Assembly: GCA_019090845.1 (NCBI GenBank) | Contig: JAHRVD010000105.1 | Location: 1-7,587, forward strand | Reading direction: 5' to 3' | From: Marinosulfonomonas sp. | GTDB taxonomy: Bacteria; Pseudomonadota; Alphaproteobacteria; Rhodobacterales; Rhodobacteraceae | Length of the DNA stretch: 7,587 nt | In this document: piece by piece, positions 1 to 6,875 of the stretch | How positions within the stretch are numbered: the first letter of the stretch is position 1 | Layout: the number at the start of each line of letters is the position of its first letter | Notes under the pieces: model-generated | Told to the model about the DNA's origin: nothing | Databases searched by the model: none | What the model saw: only the letters and a program-made list of their open reading frames with translations | Made by a program: the position numbers and the translations under genes

Positions 1-500
1 CCCAAATGTTTGGCCAGTTGAATGGCAAATCCGGCAACGCCGCCCGCACCGCCCTGTATCAGGATCACCTCGCCTGACTGCAGTTGCAGTGTATCTTCAA
101 GCGACACCAGCGCCGTCAGGCCGGTCAGAGCGACTGCGGCGGCCTCAACATGGGTTAACCCGGCAGGCTTTGGCGCGACGACGTCGGCGTTGACGGCCAG
201 CTTTTCGGCGTAGGTGCCTTCTTGCCCGGATGGGCATACACCAAAAACCGCATCGCCGATCTTCAGCTCTTCAACGCCGCCTCCTAACGCGCTGACAACG
301 CCAGAAAAATCGCGCCCGGGCACATGCGGAAAAGTGTCGATTGCGCCGAAAGTTCCGGACCGCCCGCGCCAGTCGGCGGCGTTCACGGAAGCGGCGTGAA
401 CGTCGATCACCACCTCGCCCCGGGCGGCGACCGGGTCGGGCATGTCGCCCAATGTCAGCACCTCGGGCGGGCCGAGCCGGTCGAAATAAACTGCTTTCAT
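1..500 (-). CDS. Quinone oxidoreductase-like MDR-family NAD(P)H reductase, 3' end outside the window
   Basis: Probable NAD(P)H-dependent oxidoreductase of the medium-chain dehydrogenase/reductase superfamily, quinone-reductase (QOR) branch, cytosolic. The first 166 residues are visible. They begin MKAVYFDRLGPPEVL, a typical QOR opening, and continue through the GroES-like domain (about residues 1-115, with VNAADWRGR near 39-47 and PGRDFSG at 61-67). The Rossmann domain then starts with the dinucleotide-binding stretch IQGGAGGVAGFAIQLAK (148-164). The position after VN, where zinc-dependent alcohol dehydrogenases have a ligand Cys, is Ala, so this is the zinc-independent type. The last Gly usually seen in the GGVG nucleotide loop reads Ala156. 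The start is supported by AGGAAG seven bases upstream. The gene follows the M20 peptidase gene by 21 bases and is probably co-transcribed with it. Family is clear; the true substrate cannot be told from sequence. Confidence 0.9.
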   Translation of the reverse strand, partial: MKAVYFDRLGPPEVLTLGDMPDPVAARGEVVIDVHAASVNAADWRGRSGTFGAIDTFPHVPGRDFSGVVSALGGGVEELKIGDAVFGVCPSGQEGTYAEKLAVNADVVAPKPAGLTHVEAAAVALTGLTALVSLEDTLQLQSGEVILIQGGAGGVAGFAIQLAKHL

Positions 501-521
501 TGCCGCACTTCCTTTACCGGA

Positions 522-1898
522 TCATTGGTTCATCGCGTCCAGTATCCGCGCCCAACTACGGATGCCTTTGTGAAAACATTCCAGATCGTATTTCTCGTTC
601 GGGCTGTGGATCTGGTCGTCGCGGGCAAACCCGATCAGCATCGAGTTGACCCCCAGCAAATCCTGAAAATATCCGGCAATCGGGATCGACCCGCCGCAAC
701 CTACAAAGGCCGCCGGTTCGGGCCATTCATCAGATAGCGCGGCGCGGGCCTGCTCAAACGCCGGGTGGTCGATTTGCATTTGCGACGCGGGTGATGCGCC
801 GTGGTCGCTAAATTCAACGGAACAATCGGCGGGCAGGGCGGCGCGCACTTGGGCGCGAAATGCCTCGCGGATTTTGAACGGGTCTTGTGTGCCAACCAGA
901 CGAAAGCTGATCTTGGCGCGGGCTTGCGATGGCAGCACGGTTTTAAAGCCGTCCCCCGTATAGCCGCCCAAAATGCCGTTGACCTCGCATGTTGGGCGCG
1001 ACCAGACCATTTCAAGCAGGCTGCGCCCCTGTTCGCCCGCAGGCGCGCTTAGGCCGACTTCGTCCAGCAATTCGCGCCCGTCATAATCAAGCCCATCCCA
1101 CTGAGCGCGCACCGATTGGGGCAGCTCTGGCACGCCATCATAAAACCCCGGCACAGTGATGCGCCCGGTGTCGTCGTGCAGATCCGCGATGATCCGAGCC
1201 AGCACGCGGACTGGGTTGATCGCAGGCCCGCCATACATGCCCGAATGCAGGTCTTTGTCAGGGCCGGTAATGACGATTTCTTCGCCCAGAAGGCCACGCA
1301 GCATCGTCACGATCGCCGGGGTGTTTTGCCCCACCAGCCCGGTATCGCATATCAGCGCGATGTCGGCGCGCAATTCGTCGGCGTTTTCCTTTATGAACGG
1401 CACCAGCGAAGGCGAGCCGCTTTCTTCTTCGCCCTCAAAAATGAATGAAATCCTGCCCGGCAGGGTGCCGTGGACCTGTTTCCATGCCCGGCATGCTTCC
1501 AGAAAGGTCATCAGCTGACCTTTGTCGTCGGACGCGCCGCGCCCGCGGATCACCTTGCCGTTGGCGGTCTCTTCGACTGCCGGATCAAACGGCGGGCGGT
1601 CCCACAGATCAAGCGGGTCGACCGGCTGCACGTCATAATGGCCGTAAAACAGCACATGCGGACCGGTATTGTTCTGGCCAAAATGGCCGACAACCATCGG
1701 ATGGCCCGGTGTTGCGCGTTTGCTGGCCTTTACGCCCAGATTTTGAAGATCAGCAACCAGCCAGTCGGCCGCCGCGTCGCATTGGCCGGCATAGGCCGGA
1801 TCGGTGGAAATAGATTCGATTCGCAACAATTCCAGCAATCGGTCCGTAGCGGCCGGAATATCGCGATCAATTTGATCCAGCACTTTGCTCAGCGTCAT
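522..1898 (-). CDS. M20-family metallopeptidase (carnosinase/CNDP-like dipeptidase)
   Basis: Predicted cytosolic di-zinc peptidase of the M20/M25/M40 family, cleaving dipeptides or small N-acyl peptides. The 458-residue length fits the carnosine-dipeptidase-like branch. All expected active-site motifs are present: FYGHYDVQP with metal ligand H87 and D89; GRGASDDKG with bridging D124; EGEEESGS with probable catalytic base E158 and ligand E159; CDTG with D185; LHSGMYGG with H218 of the dimerization-domain insert; and IHSPNE with final ligand H431. No signal peptide is seen. I chose the ATG that gives MTLSKVLDQ because AGGAG lies six bases upstream; the frame stays open 14 codons further but without a better ribosome site. 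The gene is divergent from hemA and followed closely by the QOR-like gene. Assignments of individual residues follow the general family pattern. Exact substrate is unknown; ArgE/DapE activity is less likely given the CNDP-like motifs. Confidence 0.93.
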   Translation of the reverse strand: MTLSKVLDQIDRDIPAATDRLLELLRIESISTDPAYAGQCDAAADWLVADLQNLGVKASKRATPGHPMVVGHFGQNNTGPHVLFYGHYDVQPVDPLDLWDRPPFDPAVEETANGKVIRGRGASDDKGQLMTFLEACRAWKQVHGTLPGRISFIFEGEEESGSPSLVPFIKENADELRADIALICDTGLVGQNTPAIVTMLRGLLGEEIVITGPDKDLHSGMYGGPAINPVRVLARIIADLHDDTGRITVPGFYDGVPELPQSVRAQWDGLDYDGRELLDEVGLSAPAGEQGRSLLEMVWSRPTCEVNGILGGYTGDGFKTVLPSQARAKISFRLVGTQDPFKIREAFRAQVRAALPADCSVEFSDHGASPASQMQIDHPAFEQARAALSDEWPEPAAFVGCGGSIPIAGYFQDLLGVNSMLIGFARDDQIHSPNEKYDLECFHKGIRSWARILDAMNQ

Positions 1899-1979
1899 TG
1901 CATTCTCCTGTCTGGCTCCTGCGTGGTTCGTTGGCGACACGGTAACAGCGCCAATTTCGCTGTCCAGAGGGGGTGATGC

Positions 1980-2008
1980 ATATTACCGCATGTTCCTGTG
2001 GCGGTCAG
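1980..2008 (-). promoter_or_regulatory. Possible sigma70-type promoter for the M20 peptidase gene
   Basis: Read on the minus strand, CTGACC (2008-2003) and TAATAT (1985-1980) are 17 bases apart, giving four of six and five of six matches to TTGACA and TATAAT. Transcription would start near 1973, leaving a leader of about 75 bases before the peptidase ATG. This is the best-placed hexamer pair that I saw in the divergent region for this direction. It is a consensus-based guess only. Confidence 0.35.
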
Positions 2009-2034
2009 TTGAATTACCTGCAACATCGGGCAAA

Positions 2035-2056
2035 TTGACAGCCAAGTGATTTGACA
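2035..2056 (+). repeat. Two TTGACA direct repeats upstream of hemA
   Basis: Perfect TTGACA hexamers lie at 2035-2040 and 2051-2056, 16 bases apart start to start. Neither has a recognizable -10 element 16-18 bases downstream. The same stretch has the arms AATTG (2033-2037) and CAATT (2055-2059), and ACCTGC (2016-2021) mirrored by GCAGGT (2062-2067). The repeats could be an upstream hemA promoter with a poor -10, as in activator-dependent promoters, or half sites for a regulator. No specific regulator is recognized. Confidence 0.3.
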
Positions 2057-2076
2057 ATTCGGCAGGTTTTTGCGAG

Positions 2077-2118
2077 TTGATCCAAGTCATTTCGGTGGCA
2101 GAGAGAAGAATTTATTAG
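2077..2118 (+). promoter_or_regulatory. Candidate FNR-activated hemA promoter (FNR-like box plus -10)
   Basis: TTGATCCAAGTCAT at 2077-2090 matches eight of ten defined positions of the FNR/FnrL consensus TTGAT-N4-ATCAA, with a perfect left half. Downstream, TATTAG (2113-2118) is a four-of-six match to a -10 element and no good -35 is present. If this -10 is used, transcription would start at about 2125 and the centre of the box would sit at -41.5, the classic class II FNR activator position. It is established that hemA of Rhodobacter sphaeroides responds to oxygen through FnrL. That the same control applies here is inference. The leader would be about 74 bases. Confidence 0.45.
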
Positions 2119-2186
2119 TTTATGAAAGTGAGTCGTATTCGCGACCGCTCGGATGTAGACTGATCTTTGGAACAGACGACACCCTC

Positions 2187-2201
2187 AGGAGGGGCGTTTT
2201 G
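2187..2201 (+). promoter_or_regulatory. Strong Shine-Dalgarno before the hemA TTG start
   Basis: AGGAGG at 2187-2192 sits six bases before the TTG at 2199-2201. This decides the hemA start: the frame is open upstream to about 2070, but the earlier ATG and GTG codons lack such a site, and the protein from this TTG aligns from its first residues with known Rhodobacter HemA. Part of the site can pair with bases 2182-2185 (see findings). Confidence 0.85.
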
Positions 2202-3422
2202 AATTATTCGGACATATTTGACGGTGCTCTGAACCGGCTGCATGAAGACGGCAACTATCGCACGTTCATTAATATTGAGCGGCGCAAAGGTGCCTTTCCC
2301 CATGCGATCTGGCGCCACCCGGATGGCAGCGCGCGCCCGGTGACGGTTTGGTGTGGCAACGACTATTTGGGCATGGGGCAGAACCCTGTTGTGCTGGAAG
2401 CGATGCACAACGCGCTGGACGCCACGGGTGCCGGTTCTGGTGGCACGCGAAATATCTCTGGCACAACGGTTTTCCACCGCGAGCTGGAAGGCGAACTGGC
2501 TGATCTGCACCGCAAAGAAGAGGCGCTGATTTTCACCTCGGCCTATATTGCCAATGACGCCACCCTTTCGACCCTGCACAAGCTGTTGCCGGGTTTGATT
2601 ATTTACAGTGATGGTTTGAACCACGCCTCGATGATCGAAGGAATTCGGCGCAACGGCGGGCAAAAACGTATTTTCCGCCATAATGATCTGGACCATCTGC
2701 GCGAGCTGTTGGTCGCCGATGATCCGGCAGCGCCCAAACTGATTGCATTTGAATCGATTTACTCGATGGATGGCGATTTTGGCCCCATCGAAGCGATCTG
2801 CGATCTGGCCGATGAATTCAACGCGATGACCTATCTGGATGAGGTGCACGCCGTTGGCATGTATGGCCCCCGCGGTGGCGGTGTGGCTGAACGTGATGGT
2901 CTGATGGGGCGCCTTGATATTATCAACGGAACGCTTGGCAAGGCTTACGGCGTGATGGGCGGCTATATCGCCAGCTCGGCGCGGATTTGCGATGCGATCC
3001 GATCCTATGCGCCGGGTTTCATTTTCACCACCTCGCTGCCCCCGGCAGTTGCGGCTGGTGCGGCGGCGTCGGTGCGGTATCTGAAAACCCATCAGGAATT
3101 GCGCGATGTGCATCAGTCACAGGCGCGCACCCTGAAAATGCGCCTGAAAGGGCTGGGCCTGCCGATCATTGATCATGGCAGCCATATCGTTCCGCTGCAT
3201 GTGGGCGATCCGGTGCATTGCAAACAATTGTCCGACATGCTGCTGGAAGAATACGGCATCTATGTTCAGCCGATCAATTTCCCCACTGTTCCCCGCGGCA
3301 CGGAGCGGTTGCGCTTTACCCCATCGCCGGTTCACGGACCGGGCGAAATTGATGCATTGGTAGGCGCGCTGGACAAGCTTTGGTCCCATTGTGCGCTGAA
3401 TCGCGCTGAGCTTTCTGCCTGA
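2199..3422 (+). CDS. hemA: 5-aminolevulinate synthase
   Basis: PLP-dependent enzyme that condenses glycine with succinyl-CoA to 5-aminolevulinate, CO2 and CoA, the first step of tetrapyrrole synthesis by the C4 (Shemin) pathway of alphaproteobacteria; cytosolic homodimer. The 407-residue product has the standard length. Visible family motifs: YRTF (20-23, with R21), [10 protein letters not shown] (51-60), [11 protein letters not shown] (79-89), [11 protein letters not shown] (138-148, H142 stacking on PLP), ESIYSMDGD (185-193), [12 protein letters not shown] (212-223, with D214 and H217), GTLGKAYG (244-251, Schiff-base K248) and the C-terminal [20 protein letters not shown] (358-377). It uses a TTG start with AGGAGG six bases upstream, and [11 protein letters not shown] aligns with the Rhodobacter N-terminus. 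Upstream lies an FNR-like box, consistent with oxygen-regulated synthesis. rodZ follows after 112 bases. Rhodobacters often carry a second isozyme (hemT); this copy reads as the hemA type. Identity is very secure. Confidence 0.97.
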   Translation: MNYSDIFDGALNRLHEDGNYRTFINIERRKGAFPHAIWRHPDGSARPVTVWCGNDYLGMGQNPVVLEAMHNALDATGAGSGGTRNISGTTVFHRELEGELADLHRKEEALIFTSAYIANDATLSTLHKLLPGLIIYSDGLNHASMIEGIRRNGGQKRIFRHNDLDHLRELLVADDPAAPKLIAFESIYSMDGDFGPIEAICDLADEFNAMTYLDEVHAVGMYGPRGGGVAERDGLMGRLDIINGTLGKAYGVMGGYIASSARICDAIRSYAPGFIFTTSLPPAVAAGAAASVRYLKTHQELRDVHQSQARTLKMRLKGLGLPIIDHGSHIVPLHVGDPVHCKQLSDMLLEEYGIYVQPINFPTVPRGTERLRFTPSPVHGPGEIDALVGALDKLWSHCALNRAELSA

Positions 3423-3453
3423 TCCGGTAAATTGTGTAATCTTGCTTGCACTG

Positions 3454-3470
3454 TGGTAACCTTTTTACCA
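3454..3470. promoter_or_regulatory. Perfect palindrome TGGTAA-N5-TTACCA before rodZ
   Basis: A perfect six-base inverted repeat with a five-base spacer lies between hemA and rodZ. A further GGTAA occurs at 3426-3430. The T run is in the loop and not after the stem, so it does not look like a Rho-independent terminator of hemA. Possible -35-like TTGCTT/TTGCAC lie at 3442-3451 just upstream, so an operator overlapping a rodZ promoter is plausible but unproven. Confidence 0.35.
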
Positions 3471-3473
3471 ATA

Positions 3474-3500
3474 CGCTGACGATAGAACGATTCGTCAGTG
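3474..3500 (+). promoter_or_regulatory. Stem-loop in the rodZ leader
   Basis: CGCTGACGA (3474-3482) pairs with TCGTCAGTG (3492-3500), giving a nine-base-pair stem with one G-T wobble and a nine-base loop. It ends 34 bases before the rodZ ATG and is not followed by a T run. It could be an RNA hairpin in the leader, an end-of-hemA 3' stabilizing structure, or an operator. The sequence alone does not decide. Confidence 0.4.
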
Positions 3501-3534
3501 CGTGGGGGCGCGGGACAAATATGAGGCATGGCGC

Positions 3535-4725
3535 ATGATAGGTCGGAGGCAACCTCCACCTGTTGAAGAAAAGGCAAAGCCGAAGGGCTTTGACGATTTT
3601 GAATTGCGCCTTGGTGACGTGATGCGCGGCGAGCGTGCCACAATGGGCAAATCGCTGCTCGACGTTCAGCGCGATCTTAAAATCAAAGCCACATATATAT
3701 CTGCCATCGAGAATGCCGATCCTTCGGCGTTTGACACGCAAGGGTTCATTGCAGGTTATGTGCGCTCTTACGCGCGGTATCTGGGGCTGGACCCTGAATG
3801 GGCCTATTCACGGTTCTGCGAAGAAGGCGCTTTTGCCACCTCGCACGGCATGGCACCCGAGGCATCGGCCAGACACAACGTCGTTGTGAAATCTCCGACC
3901 AGCGCTGTGCGCGATCCTTTCAAGGAACCGACGGCGGCGTTTATTCCGGCCGGTGAGGGGCTGTTTTCACGGGTTGAACCGACAGCCGTTGGCTCGACGC
4001 TGGTTGTGGCTTTGCTGATCGGGGTGGTTGGCTATGGTGGCTGGTCATTGTTTCAGGAAGTTCAGAAGGTTCAGTTCGCACCGGTGGATCAATCTCCCGG
4101 TGTCACGTCGCAGGTCGATGTTTTGCAGGCAAATGCCTCGGTGGTTGCTGCGGCGGGCGAAAATTCGGGGTTTCAGATACCCACGGCGGATGCATTGGAC
4201 AGGCTTTATCGCCCCGAAGCGCTGGATATTCCGGTTCTGGTGGCGCGCGACGGGCCGATCGCGACGCTGGACCCAGCCATCGGCGGGGCATTGGCGGGGA
4301 CCATGGAATTACCTGAACTGGTCGCTGCGGCACAGATTGATGCACCCGAACAACCGGTCGCCCCGGTTAACCCGGTTCAGGTTGTGGCCGCCGGTGCGCT
4401 TGAGGTTAAGTTGTTTGCGGTGCGCCCATCATGGGTGCGGGTGCGGGCGGGTGATGGCACGGTGCTGTTTGAAAAAATCCTTGATGCTGGTGAGCAATAT
4501 ATTTTGCCCAATTCAGCCGAGCCGCCGATGCTGCGCGCCGGCAACGCTGGCTCGCTGTATTTTTCCGTCGGCGGCAAAACCTATGGGCCCGTGGGTGCGG
4601 GGCCAAGTGTGGTCAAGAACGTGGTGCTTAGCCATGATGCGGTGGTTTCCGGGTATTCTGTGGCCGATCTGTCAAAGGACAATGATCTGGCGCGCTTTGT
4701 TGCAGTGGCCGAGGCTTCGCAATAG
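3535..4725 (+). CDS. rodZ: RodZ-type membrane protein with cytoplasmic HTH and periplasmic DUF4115-like domain
   Basis: Predicted bitopic inner-membrane protein of the RodZ family, which in model bacteria links the MreB cytoskeleton to the elongation machinery. The 396-residue product has three parts. A Cro/xre-like helix-turn-helix spans about residues 22-85 (ELRLGDVMRGERATMGKSLL, then QRDLKIKATYISAIEN and FIAGYVRSYARYL). A single transmembrane helix lies at about 152-174 (VGSTLVVALLIGVVGYGGWS). A long Ala/Pro-rich periplasmic linker then leads to a beta-rich DUF4115-like domain at about 288-365 (LEVKLFAVRPSWVRVRAGDG, GSLYFSVGGKTYGP). I chose the ATG giving MIGRRQPPP, with GAGG eight bases upstream; a GTG at 3502 would add 11 residues. 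ispG follows after 107 bases, the same order as rodZ-ispG in E. coli, which supports the name. Direct MreB binding here is inferred. Confidence 0.85.
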   Translation: MIGRRQPPPVEEKAKPKGFDDFELRLGDVMRGERATMGKSLLDVQRDLKIKATYISAIENADPSAFDTQGFIAGYVRSYARYLGLDPEWAYSRFCEEGAFATSHGMAPEASARHNVVVKSPTSAVRDPFKEPTAAFIPAGEGLFSRVEPTAVGSTLVVALLIGVVGYGGWSLFQEVQKVQFAPVDQSPGVTSQVDVLQANASVVAAAGENSGFQIPTADALDRLYRPEALDIPVLVARDGPIATLDPAIGGALAGTMELPELVAAAQIDAPEQPVAPVNPVQVVAAGALEVKLFAVRPSWVRVRAGDGTVLFEKILDAGEQYILPNSAEPPMLRAGNAGSLYFSVGGKTYGPVGAGPSVVKNVVLSHDAVVSGYSVADLSKDNDLARFVAVAEASQ

Positions 4726-4769
4726 CGGCGCTTCGTGCCCGTTCGGTTTGCCCAGACATCCGGTTCCGG

Positions 4770-4798
4770 TTGTCAGCGTCGGTTCTGATGTTTATCTG
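4770..4798 (+). promoter_or_regulatory. Weak candidate promoter for ispG
   Basis: TTGTCA (4770-4775, five of six to the -35 consensus) is followed after 17 bases by TATCTG (4793-4798, only three of six to the -10). It lies in the 107-base rodZ-ispG gap and would start transcription near 4805, about 28 bases before the ispG ATG. Read-through from rodZ is equally possible. Confidence 0.25.
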
Positions 4799-4832
4799 AA
4801 CCCAACATGCCCAGAAATCGGACAACCACCCC

Positions 4833-5954
4833 ATGACACACAACCCAATCCGACCGTGGCGCAATATCGAGCGGCGAAAATCGCGCCAGATTTTTGTTGG
4901 CCCAGTGCCAATCGGTGGCGATGCGCCAATTGCCGTTCAGACGATGACCAATACCGACAGTTCCGATGTTGCCGCCACGCTGGCGCAGGTGAACGCCGCA
5001 ACCGAAGCGGGCGCCGATATAGTGCGTATTTCGACACCGGATCAGGCCTCGACTGTGGCGCTTAGGGAAATTGTTGCAAACAGCCCGGTGCCGATCATTG
5101 CCGATATTCATTTCCATTACCGGCGTGCAATCGAAGCGGCCGAGGCCGGGGCAGCCTGCCTGCGGATCAACCCCGGCAACATCGGCGCGAAGGAACGTGT
5201 GCGCGAGGTTATTCAGGCCGCCAAGGACCACGGCTGTTCAATCCGTATTGGCGTCAACGCGGGCAGTCTGGAAAAGCACCTGTTGGAAAAATATGGCGAG
5301 CCTTGCCCGGCGGCGATGGTTGAAAGTGGCCTGGACCACATCCGCATTCTTGAAGACAATGATTTTCACGAATACAAAATCAGCGTCAAAGCGTCCGACG
5401 TTTTCCTTGCTGCCGCCGCGTATCAGGGTATCGCCGAGGCCACCGACGCGCCGATCCATCTGGGCATCACCGAAGCAGGCGGTCTGACCACAGGAACGGT
5501 TAAATCCGCCGTTGGCCTTGGTAATCTGCTGTGGGCCGGGATCGGCGACACGATCCGCGTCAGCCTGTCCGCCGATCCGGTGGAAGAGGTGAAAGTTGCT
5601 TATGAAATCCTGAAATCTCTCGGGCTGCGCCATCGCGGCGTGAACATCATTTCCTGCCCGTCCTGCGCGCGTCAGGGTTTTGACGTTATCAAGACTGTCG
5701 AAAAACTTGAGGATCGTCTGGCCCATATCAAGACACCGATGAGTCTGTCGATTATCGGCTGTGTCGTGAACGGGCCGGGCGAGGCGCTGATGACCGACAT
5801 CGGTTTTACCGGCGGCGGTGCGGGTGCTGGCATGGTCTATCTGGCGGGCAAACAAAGCCATAAGCTTAGCAATGACGCGATGATTGATCATATTGTCGAG
5901 CAGGTCGAGCAACGTGCCCATGAGTTAGAAAAGATCGACGCGGCAGCGATCTGA
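4833..5954 (+). CDS. ispG: 4-hydroxy-3-methylbut-2-en-1-yl diphosphate synthase (GcpE)
   Basis: [4Fe-4S] enzyme of the non-mevalonate (MEP) isoprenoid pathway that reductively converts 2-C-methyl-D-erythritol 2,4-cyclodiphosphate to (E)-4-hydroxy-3-methylbut-2-enyl diphosphate; cytosolic. The 373 residues give the compact bacterial form: an N-terminal TIM barrel with [11 protein letters not shown] (35-45), [13 protein letters not shown] (90-102), RINPGNIG (111-118), [11 protein letters not shown] (138-148) and LGITEAGG (210-217), then a C-terminal iron-sulfur domain. The cluster ligands are C275 and C278 ([10 protein letters not shown]) and C310 ([10 protein letters not shown]), with catalytic E317. 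These align with C270, C273, C305 and E312 of the E. coli enzyme. The start giving [10 protein letters not shown] fits relatives, although no strong Shine-Dalgarno precedes it (only GGAC about ten bases upstream). It lies downstream of rodZ and converges on the dsbA-like gene. Confidence 0.97.
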   Translation: MTHNPIRPWRNIERRKSRQIFVGPVPIGGDAPIAVQTMTNTDSSDVAATLAQVNAATEAGADIVRISTPDQASTVALREIVANSPVPIIADIHFHYRRAIEAAEAGAACLRINPGNIGAKERVREVIQAAKDHGCSIRIGVNAGSLEKHLLEKYGEPCPAAMVESGLDHIRILEDNDFHEYKISVKASDVFLAAAAYQGIAEATDAPIHLGITEAGGLTTGTVKSAVGLGNLLWAGIGDTIRVSLSADPVEEVKVAYEILKSLGLRHRGVNIISCPSCARQGFDVIKTVEKLEDRLAHIKTPMSLSIIGCVVNGPGEALMTDIGFTGGGAGAGMVYLAGKQSHKLSNDAMIDHIVEQVEQRAHELEKIDAAAI

Positions 5955-6014
5955 AACCGGCAACGCGGCTTCTGCGAGTGCTAATATTCGGTAAAAATTC
6001 GTGGTCGGCGCTGA
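5955..6014. other. Convergent junction between ispG and the dsbA-like gene
   Basis: Sixty bases separate the two stop codons. I see no GC-rich stem followed by a T run on either strand, so no intrinsic terminator can be supported here. Transcripts may overlap or end by Rho. Confidence 0.5.
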
Positions 6015-6761
6015 TTATTTCTGGCGTGACGCTGCCACAATATTGCGCATCCCGTCCAGCGGCACATAGCCCCGCACCATCTGCGCGCCCATGATGAAAC
6101 TTGGCGTACCGGTTATTTGCATCCGCTGTGCAAGGGCGCGGTTCTCGCTGATGATTGCAGAAATATCCTCGCTGTCCATCGCCTCAATTATCAGCTCGGC
6201 GTCCAGATCAAGCGATTTGGCCAGACGTTTCAGCGATGATTGTGAAATATCGCCGCGAAAAGTCATCAGCGAGTCATGCACCTTGGCGTAAGCTTCGGGG
6301 CCGACATTCTGCAACGTCGAAATGGCAAAACGAGACGCCAGAACCGATTGCTCACCCAGAATTGGAAACTCTTTAACGATATAGCGGATATTGCCGTCGG
6401 AATTTATCAGCTCGGAGACTTCGGGGTGGGCGCGTTTGCAATATCCGCACCGGTAATCAAGAAATTCAACGACCGTTACATCACCGTCCGGGTTGCCGCC
6501 AAGATAAGAGTTTTGATCATCAAACAGAGCCTGAGCATTGGTTGCGATCAGTGTAAAGTCATCGGCCGTCTGCGCCTGTTTCTGGCGTTGTTCCAGAACT
6601 GCGATCGCTTCCATCAGGACTTCGGGATTTTCCAGCAGGTAAGCCCGAATTTCCTGACCAAACGCCTGGCGTTCGGTATCGCTCATGGTCGAAATGTCCA
6701 AAGCGGCGATTGGTGCCGACAGGCACAGCGTGGCTATGACGAATAATAGAAAACGTTTCAT
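6015..6761 (-). CDS. Exported DsbA-family thiol-disulfide oxidoreductase (Com1/ScsC-like)
   Basis: Predicted periplasmic thioredoxin-fold protein that makes, breaks or shuffles disulfides in exported proteins. The 248-residue product begins with a signal peptide (MKRFLLFVIATLCLSAPIAA, probable cleavage near residue 20). A helical N-terminal segment follows (about 27-82, including IRAYLLENPEVLMEAIAVLE), then the thioredoxin/DsbA domain from about residue 95. The active site is CGYC (C105, C108) in VEFLDYRCGYCKRAHPE, and the cis-proline loop is TGTPSF (P220). C105 and C108 are the only cysteines of the mature protein. The ATG is supported by AAGAGG five bases upstream. The helical extension resembles DsbA-like proteins that oligomerize, such as ScsC of Proteus, so isomerase activity is possible; simple oxidase is the alternative. 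The gene is divergent from the amidase gene, with no DsbB partner in the window. Confidence 0.92.
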   Translation of the reverse strand: MKRFLLFVIATLCLSAPIAALDISTMSDTERQAFGQEIRAYLLENPEVLMEAIAVLEQRQKQAQTADDFTLIATNAQALFDDQNSYLGGNPDGDVTVVEFLDYRCGYCKRAHPEVSELINSDGNIRYIVKEFPILGEQSVLASRFAISTLQNVGPEAYAKVHDSLMTFRGDISQSSLKRLAKSLDLDAELIIEAMDSEDISAIISENRALAQRMQITGTPSFIMGAQMVRGYVPLDGMRNIVAASRQK

Positions 6762-6875
6762 TTCGGCCTCTTGAATTCTAGTCCGCATCTGCGGGATTTC
6801 TGCCCATAACACAGTCGCAGGCACCGCGCACGTGCCATTAACCTTATGAAAGAGAATACGAAACAGTAGGGCGAT

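Noticed and set aside
2122..2163. A 13-codon ATG reading frame ([13 protein letters not shown]) upstream of hemA, possible leader peptide
   Set aside because: It has no ribosome site at a normal distance, and the proposed hemA start near 2125 would leave its ATG out of the transcript.
2070..2198. A 43-codon N-terminal extension of HemA in the same frame
   Set aside because: It contains the promoter-like elements, lacks a ribosome site, and known Rhodobacter HemA begins at the residue matching the TTG at 2199.
2115..3113. Long minus-strand open frame (332 codons) across hemA
   Set aside because: It lies opposite a secure hemA, has no recognizable domain, and its composition is that of a shadow frame in GC-rich DNA.
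3502..3534. GTG start for RodZ adding 11 residues
   Set aside because: The ATG at 3535 has GAGG eight bases upstream and begins MIGRR, as I recall for relatives; the GTG has no comparable site.
4727..4739. Small hairpin GGCGC-TTC-GTGCC just after rodZ as a terminator
   Set aside because: The stem is only five pairs with one wobble, and no T run follows.
4028..5065. Plus-strand open frame of 345 codons spanning the end of rodZ and the start of ispG
   Set aside because: It overlaps two well-supported genes in another frame and is rich in Arg, Trp and Cys, as expected of an out-of-frame translation.
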